A DNA stretch of 64,000 nucleotides from Thaumasiovibrio sp047250365 (GTDB taxonomy: Bacteria; Pseudomonadota; Gammaproteobacteria; Enterobacterales; Vibrionaceae): positions 491,155 through 555,154 of the forward strand of contig NZ_JBLBVL010000002.1 in assembly GCF_047250365.1 (NCBI RefSeq), in the 5' to 3' direction. The number at the start of each line of letters is the position of its first letter. Positions within the stretch are counted from its first letter, which is position 1. Made by a program: the position numbers and the translations under genes. A model generated the notes under the pieces. The model made no database searches. It was not told the DNA's origin and saw only the letters and a program-made list of their open reading frames with translations. Of this stretch, positions 1-7,020 are shown one piece after another.

Positions 1-1234
1 TCACCAAGATCTCATCGTTTTCACCAATGCGCACTTCAGCACCTGGCATTACCATGCCGATAGAGTCAGGGTCAAAACAACTATCGTCCCAGCAAGAGAC
101 GGTCGCAGTGGTCTCTGTCATACCGTAGCCGAGTTTGACATTGATACCCAGAGCATGGAAAAAGCGACCAATTGTCGGATCAAGCTTGGCACCACCGCAA
201 GGCATCATTTTAATTTCGCCACCCAGCCCGGCGCGGATTTTTGATAAGACTAACTTATCTGCCAAGTTATGGCTTTTAGCCAGCATAAATGAAGGTTTCG
301 CTTTTGCGCGACGCACTTCCCCCATTTTTGCGCCCATATTTACCGCCCAGGTAAATAGTGCTTTACGAATGAATGGCGCTTTAGCCACTTTTTCATGAAT
401 CGTGGCAAAGATCTTTTCATAAATACGCGGCACCGCGCACATCACTTGTGGCTTAACTTCCGCCATCGTCTCTTTTAATAGATTAACGTCATCTAAGTAA
501 CAGTTAATGCCACCACGATGAAGAACATAAAACGTCCAGCAGCGTTCAAAAACATGTGACAAAGGCAAGAAGCACAGAGAACGCTCACCAGCATTAAAGG
601 CCAGCTTAAGATCATGTCCTTCAAGCTGCGAGGCGATATTTTGATAATCTAACATCACCCCTTTAGGCTGCCCAGTTGTCCCAGAGGTGTAGATTAGCGT
701 TAGAAGGTCATCCATCTGCTTGCTCTCTAAACGCTCTGCCACGCTTTTTGCTGCAGCTTCAGTGCCTTTCTTGAGGAAAGCATCAAAAGAGAGAACTTTA
801 TCGTTATCAGGCAGCGTCAGGCCGTCTGTTAAGGCAATAACCGCCTCTAAAGCATCACAGTTATCCATAAACTGCATTGCTGCATCAAGCTGTGCTTGCT
901 CACCAACAAACAGTAGCTTTGCCGCAGAGTCTTGCATCACGTACTCAGCTTGCTTAGTCGTGTTAGTTGGATAGATAGGCACCGTAACCGCGCGGTTATA
1001 TAGCGTACCTAAATCAACTTGGGTCCAACGCGGCGTATTATTGGCATAAATGGCTACCTTGTCTTGCACTGCAATACCCATTGCAGCCATTGCTGCAGAG
1101 ATCGCATCCAACTGCTCGCCTAACTCACGCCAAGTGATCTCCATCCACTGACCGTCTACTTTGTGACGCATAGCAGCTTGTTTACTGAGTGCTGCTATCT
1201 GACTCTGGATACGATTTACAATATGGTACTTCAT
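1..1234 (-). CDS. AMP-forming long-chain acyl-CoA synthetase (FAA1/FadD-like), N-terminal 411 codons, C-terminus beyond the window
   Basis: Activates long-chain fatty acids to acyl-CoA through an acyl-adenylate at the inner face of the membrane. Translating the minus strand from ATG at 1234 gives an open frame to the window edge, starting MKYHIVNRIQSQ. The AMP-binding P-loop YTSGTTGQPKG begins near residue 182, and later motifs include LPLSHVFERCW and GYGMTETTATVSCWD. The frame still reads MPGAEVRIGENDEILV at position 2, typical of the eukaryote-like FAA1 branch found in vibrios rather than of classic FadD. The C-terminal 200 or so residues are missing. It lies downstream of leuO in the same direction, but a terminator separates the two. 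A perfect 8-bp inverted repeat sits 38 bp upstream of the start. Family call is secure, chain-length preference is not. Confidence 0.9.
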   Translation of the reverse strand, partial: MKYHIVNRIQSQIAALSKQAAMRHKVDGQWMEITWRELGEQLDAISAAMAAMGIAVQDKVAIYANNTPRWTQVDLGTLYNRAVTVPIYPTNTTKQAEYVMQDSAAKLLFVGEQAQLDAAMQFMDNCDALEAVIALTDGLTLPDNDKVLSFDAFLKKGTEAAAKSVAERLESKQMDDLLTLIYTSGTTGQPKGVMLDYQNIASQLEGHDLKLAFNAGERSLCFLPLSHVFERCWTFYVLHRGGINCYLDDVNLLKETMAEVKPQVMCAVPRIYEKIFATIHEKVAKAPFIRKALFTWAVNMGAKMGEVRRAKAKPSFMLAKSHNLADKLVLSKIRAGLGGEIKMMPCGGAKLDPTIGRFFHALGINVKLGYGMTETTATVSCWDDSCFDPDSIGMVMPGAEVRIGENDEILV

Positions 1235-1271
1235 TATTGTCTTCACACGTTATAGGGTTGGATTTAGACTT

Positions 1272-1289
1272 AGCTTACAACTGTAAGCT
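1272..1289. promoter_or_regulatory. 18-bp palindromic operator candidate upstream of the acyl-CoA synthetase
   Basis: AGCTTACA, two bases, TGTAAGCT: a perfect 8-bp inverted repeat 38 bp before the synthetase start. A related half, TACAATTGTAAGC, lies at 1425-1437. The length and the AGC-TACA/TGTA-GCT form resemble, from memory, sites of TetR-family fatty-acid regulators such as FabR. The regulator is an inference. Confidence 0.4.
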
Positions 1290-1443
1290 GATTAATGACG
1301 CAAATGGTATCGTGTAGGCAGCAAAATGCAACCCAGCTTGTCAATGTAGCGGTAATTTGCCAGCAAGATCGCATAATATCGGCTCATAAAGCACAGAATA
1401 TCAACGAAAAAATAATCTTATTAATACAATTGTAAGCAGATAT

Positions 1444-1475
1444 AAAAAAACAGCGTACAAGAGTACGCTGTTTTT
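1444..1475 (-). terminator. Intrinsic terminator after leuO
   Basis: CAGCGTAC, four-base loop AAGA, GTACGCTG, flanked by an A-run on the left and a T-run on the right, so it could work in both directions. It lies 38 bp beyond the leuO stop codon. Its arms (AGCGTAC/GTACGCT) also resemble the nearby operator candidates. Confidence 0.8.
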
Positions 1476-1513
1476 AAAGTGATTACTTTAAAGCTAAGTT
1501 CGGAGATTAAGCC

Positions 1514-2467
1514 TTAATAACTGCTATCGCCACAAATCATCATCAACATATCGCGCATCCAGATATGGCCTTTATCTTTTTGCGATGATTCATGCCAACT
1601 TAAATAGCCGCTGATCTCAGCGTTTTCAAATGGCAATGGCATAACATTCAAATCTAAATTCTCAGCAACTGACTCAGCCAACCAACGTGGCGCAACCGCA
1701 ATCAAATCTGACTGACCCACTACATACATGATATTGCTTAAGCTCGCACCTTGATAAGCATCATGGTAACTGTGCCCTTGGTAGACTTTATCTGCATATC
1801 CCTTCACCCCTGGCACGCTCTTTAACAGCGCATGCTTTTCTTCTGCAAATTGCGCCGCGGTAATATTGCTTTGCAGGCGTGGGTGATTATTCGATGCCAC
1901 CACGACCAGTTCATCACTAAACAATTCTGTCGAACAAAAGCCTGGCTCATCAAAACGAATATAGTCAATGACAAAATCAATATCTTGATAACGCATCTTT
2001 TGCGTCAACTCAGAATCTTGCTCCGCTTCTAATTGCACACGCAAATTTGGTGCGTGATCCGCGACTTTAGTAAGGATCGCTGGACCAAAACGCATGTCAG
2101 ATGGACAGCAGATAGCAATTTTGAAAGTACGGGAAGATGTTTCAGGGGAAAATACAGAAGAAGGGAGCTCATTTTTAACTAATTGCAACGCTTGACGAAT
2201 AGGTCCGAAAAGTTGTTTGGCGCGTTGGGTGGGTTGTATTCCTCGCCCATGTCGCATAAAAAGCTCATCGTTAAACATTACTTTTAAACGTGTCACCGCA
2301 TTACTGACTGCGGGTTGTGACATACCTAAATTGTGCGCGGCCCGGGTAATATTTTGCTCCTGCATCACCGCATCAAAAACCGTTAGCAGATTTAAATCCA
2401 CACTGCGTAGGGTTGACTCCATTTGATAACCTTCTCTCGGAAGTACAGAAGATCCTCTACGTGTCAT
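1514..2467 (-). CDS. leuO: LysR-family regulator LeuO
   Basis: DNA-binding regulator that antagonises H-NS silencing and in vibrios links to bile/ToxR responses (known of the family). The N-terminal winged helix-turn-helix carries VDLNLLTVFDAVMQEQNITR and GMSQPAVSNAVTRLKVMFND, nearly identical in my recall to enterobacterial LeuO. The C-terminal effector domain ends with the characteristic VAPRWLAESVAE and YLSWHESSQKDKGHIWM. The full reading is 317 residues. An internal ATG at 2422 (preceded by AGAAGG) gives 302, and the ATG at 2467 is preceded by GAGG, so either may be used. A long AT-rich region precedes it and a terminator follows. Unlike in enterobacteria it is not directly beside leuA: a glycosyltransferase, PAP2 and antiporter genes intervene. 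Confidence 0.93.
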   Translation of the reverse strand: MTRRGSSVLPREGYQMESTLRSVDLNLLTVFDAVMQEQNITRAAHNLGMSQPAVSNAVTRLKVMFNDELFMRHGRGIQPTQRAKQLFGPIRQALQLVKNELPSSVFSPETSSRTFKIAICCPSDMRFGPAILTKVADHAPNLRVQLEAEQDSELTQKMRYQDIDFVIDYIRFDEPGFCSTELFSDELVVVASNNHPRLQSNITAAQFAEEKHALLKSVPGVKGYADKVYQGHSYHDAYQGASLSNIMYVVGQSDLIAVAPRWLAESVAENLDLNVMPLPFENAEISGYLSWHESSQKDKGHIWMRDMLMMICGDSSY

Positions 2468-3074
2468 AATCTTGCCTCATTAAAAATAACAATGACTAAA
2501 CAAGGCGATTCCATCGCCTGATACTCAAACATATCGTTTTACTTACCGAAATAAGATGGTTGTTGTTTTACTCATTCCGACAACAAACTATTTGTAATCT
2601 AATAAATTGATGAAACCAATATCTTATTTTACTTCAAATTGTTAGCGGATATAACACAAGGAGGGAAGCATACGCAAAAACAGCCAAATATCAACAAATT
2701 ACATAAAGATAAAAAAAACTAAATCATCACTATAATTTATCTAAAACGATATAAAACACATTCCATTTATTTGTTAAGTGAATAATTAAAAGCCGAACAA
2801 GAAATGATAATTGTTGTTTTTGACAATTCATTGACAGTCTCATGAATAAAAGTGTGACTCACATCACTCGCACTTGATAGATAAACACAAGAAATAAACG
2901 TCATTGTGCGCCGCGTTTCATGTGCCAGAGAGTGTTTTATATAAATTGAACGTGACTTCAAACATGATTATTCCTGTCAGAAATACCTTTTAGACGTCAC
3001 TAAACGAGGAAAATTGCACGCAATGTGCAATAGTTATAATTTTAAAAGCAAACAAGTATATACGTTGATCTCCT
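2468..3074. other. AT-rich 607-bp region upstream of leuO
   Basis: No convincing protein gene. The stretch is strongly AT-rich, as expected of an H-NS/LeuO-controlled promoter. It holds a CRP-like site (2853-2868) and, on the minus strand, a 15-codon reading frame at 2918-2965 whose ATG is preceded by AGGA at normal spacing; this might be a leader of a long leuO transcript but is too short to claim. A plus-strand AAGGAGGG near 2660 has no start codon after it. Confidence 0.5.
2853..2868. promoter_or_regulatory. Candidate CRP-binding site upstream of leuO
   Basis: TGTGA, six bases, TCACT: nine of ten conserved positions of the TGTGA-N6-TCACA consensus. It lies about 390 bp from the leuO start and about 210 bp beyond the end of the glycosyltransferase gene, so leuO is the only likely target. 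Seen by eye only. Confidence 0.35.
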
Positions 3075-4178
3075 TTAGATTGGTGACCAACGCTGACAGG
3101 ATCGCCCTCTTTTTCCTTCAAACTCCCCCACCAAATCAGCCACTGCTTCTGGGTATTGTACTTGAGACCATAACTGCTGAAACAACGCATCCACAGACCA
3201 CCAATCCCCTTGTACGACCCATTGAGCGATATATTCCGCAACATTAGGGTAAACCGCTGCGCCGGGCTCTGGTTTGTCTAACCAAGTGCGTATCGCATTT
3301 GGGTTCATGGTCGTCATCACTTGCGCTAGTCCCATCATCTCTAATGTCATTACATTCGACTCCTGCTCAAATTGCCCCTTTAGCGGTTTAAGTAGCAACT
3401 TTTTCCCCAGCCCTATTGCTTCTGAAGGCAGCTCAAAGCCTCCATTTGCAATGACCCCATGACACTGCAATAGTTTATTCTGAAAACAGGACTTAGACAG
3501 TGGATGCAAATGGACATTTTTTTGCTGTTGCTGTCGCGTCACCGTTGGGTGAAAGACATTAAATTGAATAGCCGGAAACCGGTTTAGCAGTGCCACCACG
3601 GCGCCTACCGATTCAAAAGGCAAGTAGACCAACACCTCACTCCCATTCTGCACCTTTTCCTGAGGCAATGATGGAATAATCGGCGGAAAGAGTGTCTGTT
3701 CAAAATGGTACCAGTGTAGCCCCAGCTGAATTTTTGTCGGGGCAAAATGGCGCAAAATTAACTTATCCAGCACACCTTGGCCTTGTTTCGGAATTGGATG
3801 TAAGAATGAACACTGATGACTAATTGCTATAGATGGTATACCTGCTCGCTTCGCTGCCCATGCTGTCACCGGTTCAAAATCATTGAGAACGAGATCGTAT
3901 GCTGCAATGTTAAGCCCACGCACCTCTCGCCAAAACAGGTCCAATCTATTGTGTAATAATGATTTAGCATGATTTATTTGTCCATTTTCAGTTAAAAACG
4001 TCAAACCACGACAATAAACGGGTGTCTCAAACACCTCCATATCAAAGTAGTGTTGAGGGTTGCGACCACTGAATAAAAAGTCAACCTCAACATTGTGTTG
4101 TGCGAAAGCACGCGCCATCTCTCTTGCGCGGGAGATGTGACCGTTTCCGGTTCCCTGAACACCGTATAGTATCTTCAT
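3075..4178 (-). CDS. MJ1255-type glycosyltransferase family protein
   Basis: Predicted sugar transferase of the GT-B fold family related to MJ1255 and MurG-like enzymes; donor and acceptor are unknown. The protein (367 residues) opens MKILYGVQGTGNGHISRARE, the glycine-rich N-terminal loop of that family, with the acceptor-side GNGH motif, and has a C-terminal stretch with GVIANGGFELPSEAIGLGKK and LKGQFEQESNV, matching the nucleotide-sugar-binding half. I chose ATG 4178 over an upstream in-frame ATG at 4229 because the family starts at MKILYG and the upstream codons overlap the preceding gene. Only two bases separate it from the stop of the PAP2 gene, so the two form an operon, suggesting joint action on a lipid-linked sugar or envelope glycolipid (inference). 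Confidence 0.75.
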   Translation of the reverse strand: MKILYGVQGTGNGHISRAREMARAFAQHNVEVDFLFSGRNPQHYFDMEVFETPVYCRGLTFLTENGQINHAKSLLHNRLDLFWREVRGLNIAAYDLVLNDFEPVTAWAAKRAGIPSIAISHQCSFLHPIPKQGQGVLDKLILRHFAPTKIQLGLHWYHFEQTLFPPIIPSLPQEKVQNGSEVLVYLPFESVGAVVALLNRFPAIQFNVFHPTVTRQQQQKNVHLHPLSKSCFQNKLLQCHGVIANGGFELPSEAIGLGKKLLLKPLKGQFEQESNVMTLEMMGLAQVMTTMNPNAIRTWLDKPEPGAAVYPNVAEYIAQWVVQGDWWSVDALFQQLWSQVQYPEAVADLVGEFEGKRGRSCQRWSPI

Positions 4179-4180
4179 TA

Positions 4181-4693
4181 TTAGCCCGCCAACGTTATCA
4201 CGAGATCCATGACAGAAAGGCCAAGCCACGCACCAGCCACGATATCTGTAAAAAAGTGTACTCCAAGCAAGATGCGGGACACTCCAATTAATCCAGCCCA
4301 GACCCAGACCAGCAGCGCCAATGAAGGATAAAAGTGGCTAATTAATGTCGCCATCATAAAAGCAGCAGCGGTATGCCCAGAAGGTAAACTATAGCGGTCA
4401 GATGGTTCTATATAACTCGGTAATGATGTAGGTCGCTGGCGTCGAAATACATTTTTCAATATCACATAAATCGGTAGTTCAATAGCAAATGCCATCAAGC
4501 CCAGCATCAAAAATGATTTTCCGTATAATAAATCAGTCCTTAGTACATACAGCCCAATCGCTATATAGAGAGGGCCATCACCACTTCTTGATATATAGCG
4601 GCAGCAGCTAGCCATAACATTGCTAAAACGATGACACAAACATAAAGAAGAGAGTGCGTAATCAAATCGTTGTATTGACGCGAAAACGGTCAT
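4181..4693 (-). CDS. PAP2-family membrane phosphatase
   Basis: Integral membrane phosphatase, probably acting on a lipid phosphate or polyprenyl diphosphate. The full acid-phosphatase signature is present: K80-x6-R87-P88 (KNVFRRQRP), SLPSGHTAAAF with PSGH at 104-107, and SRILLGVHFFTD (S139, R140, H146, D150). About five hydrophobic spans occupy the 170 residues. I chose ATG 4693, preceded by AGTAGGG, over an upstream ATG at 4756 that lacks a ribosome site. It is the first gene of a two-gene unit with the downstream glycosyltransferase, an arrangement consistent with modifying a lipid carrier and then adding a sugar (inference). Substrate unknown. Confidence 0.85.
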   Translation of the reverse strand: MTVFASIQRFDYALSSLCLCHRFSNVMASCCRYISRSGDGPLYIAIGLYVLRTDLLYGKSFLMLGLMAFAIELPIYVILKNVFRRQRPTSLPSYIEPSDRYSLPSGHTAAAFMMATLISHFYPSLALLVWVWAGLIGVSRILLGVHFFTDIVAGAWLGLSVMDLVITLAG

Positions 4694-5319
4694 TTCGTTA
4701 GCCCTACTTATCTTTAACAATAACCAAAGCGTAGAAAATGCGCATGACAAAAGCATGATGCTTTATAGTCAGTTTGATGAACAGTCCTCGGCATTAAATG
4801 TAACAAAAGCGACAACTAAGCTTTCGCCTCCCCATAAAGCGATCCACGTCACACTTATCAGATCAATTGCTACAAGATAGCTCTTTAAAATCGACATAAA
4901 TGAAAAGCCTTTTGCAGGCAAATGTTACAAGGATACATTTACCTGATACTGCCAAAATTAAAGTTTCTTGCTTTTTATCTCAACATCATGATAATAAGTT
5001 ATTTACGAACAAACACTTCGCATTATTCGATAGTACCGTTAAGAAATAACAATTAACCCCCCTTCAAAATAAACACCTCCTTTCATTTTGAAACACTTAG
5101 AAATACATTTATTTCTCTATTTACCAAGTTACACACTTGGTTTCCATTTATGTAACTTTGTCATAGGTGTTTTAGCTACCATGTGATTGTATTGTTTTTA
5201 TGAATCTTAATTTAATAACTATGAAAATATAGATTCAAATACAACCCGGTCGTTTATTAAATGTGGACGAACACCTGAGCAACAAACCCGCTCAGCCACC
5301 AATAAGACAAAGGCTAACA
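4694..5319. other. Divergent intergenic region, PAP2 operon / antiporter
   Basis: AT-rich, with no supportable gene on either strand. It must hold the promoters of both the minus-strand PAP2-glycosyltransferase pair and the plus-strand antiporter. ACCAAGT, five bases, ACTTGGT at 5123-5141 is a perfect 7-bp inverted repeat about 180 bp upstream of the antiporter start and could be an operator. No RNA gene recognised. Confidence 0.45.
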
Positions 5320-6489
5320 ATGAAAAAAGTAATGTTATATTCAGCGCTTCTGATGCTGGGGTTAATCTGTTCACAGATATTCCCTGCTGTTTTTGCTGGT
5401 TATAGTTCCTTGCAACCCCTATTAATGATGCTAACCATGGCTGCCCTCTCGTACATTATGATCAATGTTGGTCGTGAGTTTGAGTTAGATAAAAGCAATT
5501 TGAAGCAATATGGTTGGGATTACGTTGTTGCGATGACAACAGCCACCTTCCCGTGGATTGCTGTCGTTCTCTATTTTGTCTTTGCAGTTATGCCTGCAGA
5601 GCTATGGAGCAATGCAGATGCGTGGAAAGAGTCCTTAGTAATTGGACGTTTTGCGGCGCCAACTTCAGCTGGTGTGCTCTTCGCCATGCTCGCTGCAGCA
5701 GGGCTTGGCGCAACTTGGATGTTCAATAAAGCTCGCGTACTCGCGATTTTTGATGACCTTGATACCGTACTGCTAATGATTCCACTTAGTATCATTGTTG
5801 TTGGGTGGAACCCTGCACTAGGGGTTGCTCTAGCACTGATGTTCATTTTACTCGGTATGGCTTATAAGTATTTGCATGTTTGGAATATCCCGGCAAGCGC
5901 CAAATACATTATGCTCTACTCGGTTGTGATCACCGCGGTATGTGAAGGCTTTTATTTTGTAACTGATACCCATTTTGAAGTTCTACTCCCTGCATTTGTC
6001 CTTGGGTGTATGCTAAAATCTCAGCATGAGAGCGAAGACGACCAACGATTTTCTACTGGTGTAGCAGCTGTGTTTATGGTGCTTGTCGGATTGAGCCTAC
6101 CACAAATATTCGGGGCAGCGGACACCTCTGAGGTCGCCACCAGTGTGACTGGTTCTTTGCCTGCCATGCCAATGAGTGAAGTTCTGTTCCACGTATTAAT
6201 GATCACTATCATTTCAAACATCGGAAAAATGTTCCCACTCTTTTGCTACCGCAAAGAAGCATCAATTAAAGAGCGCTTAGCCCTATCAATCGGTATGTGG
6301 CCGCGAGGCGAAGTGGGCGCAGGCGTATTAATGATCAGCATTGGTTATGGCTTTGGTGGCCCGATAGTCACTATCGGTATGTTATCGCTGGCCTTAAACC
6401 TAATCCTAACCGGCTGGTTTATCTCCATGGCTCGCAACCTAATTGTGGGCAGTTCTAAGGAGCTACAACATGAAAAAGCTCGAGCTTAA
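5320..6489 (+). CDS. Cation/proton antiporter (CPA2, NhaP/Kef-type)
   Basis: Secondary transporter expected to exchange Na+ or K+ for protons at the inner membrane. The 389-residue protein is almost wholly hydrophobic with about 11-12 membrane spans. Features typical of the family include GRFAAPTSAGVLFAML, the acidic FDDLDTVLLM stretch, and a late GMWPRGEVGAGVLMISIGYG, which resembles the conserved arginine-containing helix near the end of CPA antiporters. I chose ATG 5320, preceded by AAAGG, rather than the upstream GTG at 5263, which lacks a ribosome site. There is no C-terminal TrkA-N/RCK domain, unlike KefB/KefC. Its last 20 bases overlap the start of a 24-residue membrane peptide. Ion specificity cannot be read from sequence. 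Confidence 0.8.
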   Translation: MKKVMLYSALLMLGLICSQIFPAVFAGYSSLQPLLMMLTMAALSYIMINVGREFELDKSNLKQYGWDYVVAMTTATFPWIAVVLYFVFAVMPAELWSNADAWKESLVIGRFAAPTSAGVLFAMLAAAGLGATWMFNKARVLAIFDDLDTVLLMIPLSIIVVGWNPALGVALALMFILLGMAYKYLHVWNIPASAKYIMLYSVVITAVCEGFYFVTDTHFEVLLPAFVLGCMLKSQHESEDDQRFSTGVAAVFMVLVGLSLPQIFGAADTSEVATSVTGSLPAMPMSEVLFHVLMITIISNIGKMFPLFCYRKEASIKERLALSIGMWPRGEVGAGVLMISIGYGFGGPIVTIGMLSLALNLILTGWFISMARNLIVGSSKELQHEKARA

Positions 6490-6544
6490 AATCCTTGCAG
6501 GTATGATGGCTATCTTTCTGATCTCTATGTTGGTCAGTCGATAA
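6470..6544 (+). CDS. 24-residue single-span membrane peptide overlapping the antiporter 3' end
   Basis: Reading from ATG 6470 to TAA 6544 gives a peptide starting MKKLELKILAG and continuing with a hydrophobic run to a final SR. Charges at both ends flank roughly 14 hydrophobic residues, enough for one short membrane helix. AAGGAG lies seven bases before the ATG, stronger than the antiporter's own ribosome site. The start lies inside the last codons of the antiporter, in another frame, so translation is probably coupled, and a terminator follows immediately. I do not recognise a family. Position and design suggest a small subunit or regulator of the antiporter, in the way KdpF, CydX or AcrZ accompany larger membrane proteins; that is inference. 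Confidence 0.62.
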   Translation: MKKLELKILAGMMAIFLISMLVSR

Positions 6545-6547
6545 CCT

Positions 6548-6574
6548 AAAAAGCACGCTTCGGCGTGCTTTTTT
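6548..6574 (+). terminator. Intrinsic terminator of the antiporter unit
   Basis: GCACGC, TTCG tetraloop, GCGTGC, then six T; an A-run on the left extends the stem. Begins three bases after the stop codon of the 24-residue peptide, fixing the end of this transcript. Confidence 0.9.
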
Positions 6575-6786
6575 ATTAACATTACTCTGCATTAAACGAC
6601 ATTATAAGAGTATTCCTCTACACTTGCGCACAATGCCCACCTCCACCTGTCGATACATACGCTAAAATTCAGCATAAAAAACCACAAGATCATTACTAAA
6701 ACTTAGCCCCACCATCACCACCCTCATTTAAAGGCAGAAATAAATCAATGCGTTACAAGCAAGAGCAAATAAAAAGCATAGAAAGC

Positions 6787-6816
6787 TTGACGAGCCCCAT
6801 CAAGATTTGATATTCA
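6787..6816 (+). promoter_or_regulatory. Candidate sigma-70 promoter of the leu operon
   Basis: TTGACG, 18 bases, TATTCA, followed about 30 bases later by the leuL start. Position fits transcription of the leader peptide. Identified by eye; other -10 registers (for example GATATT with 16-base spacing) are possible. Confidence 0.45.
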
Positions 6817-6848
6817 TTGTTAAAACACTGTTGGTTAATTTAGCAATT

Positions 6849-6911
6849 ATGAAAAACTTCCGCCTACTTCTCAGCCTCCTCCTTATCGCGACCTATCGCG
6901 CGGGATGCTAG
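6849..6911 (+). CDS. leuL: leu operon leader peptide
   Basis: A 20-residue leader, MKNFRLLLSLLLIATYRAGC, from ATG 6849 to TAG 6911. Six of seven consecutive codons are leucine and all are CTA, CTT or CTC, never the common CTG, so translation should be very sensitive to charged leucyl-tRNA. The peptide ends 35 bases before an intrinsic terminator. GCGCGGG at 6898-6904, just before its stop, is identical to the 3' arm of that terminator and could pair with the 5' arm instead. A ribosome stalled on the leucine codons leaves this segment free (antitermination); one that reaches the stop codon covers it (termination). Confidence 0.9.
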   Translation: MKNFRLLLSLLLIATYRAGC

Positions 6912-6946
6912 TGGACGGAATTTAACCACACAAAATAGCAAAAAAA

Positions 6947-6970
6947 CCCGCGCCACAGCGCGGGTTTTTT
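6947..6970 (+). terminator. leu operon attenuator terminator
   Basis: CCCGCGC (6947-6953), loop CACA, GCGCGGG (6958-6964), then six T. It lies between leuL and leuA with no other gene between, and its 5' arm is complementary to a second GCGCGGG within leuL (6898-6904), which gives the alternative antiterminator pairing. Confidence 0.9.
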
Positions 6971-7020
6971 GTTTCATCCCGCAGGTGCGACACAGAAGAA
7001 CATGAATAAGGAAATGGACA

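Noticed and set aside
2767..2961. 64-codon frame on the minus strand in the leuO upstream region
   Set aside because: Low-complexity composition from AT-rich DNA, no ribosome site, and it overlaps the CRP-like site. Likely chance.
4836..4855. TGTGA-N6-TCGCT on the minus strand upstream of the PAP2 gene
   Set aside because: Only three of five positions match in the second half-site; too weak for a CRP call.
6747..6815. Short frame starting MRYKQEQIKS upstream of leuL
   Set aside because: Weak ribosome site and it runs across the likely leu promoter, so it would not be transcribed from it.
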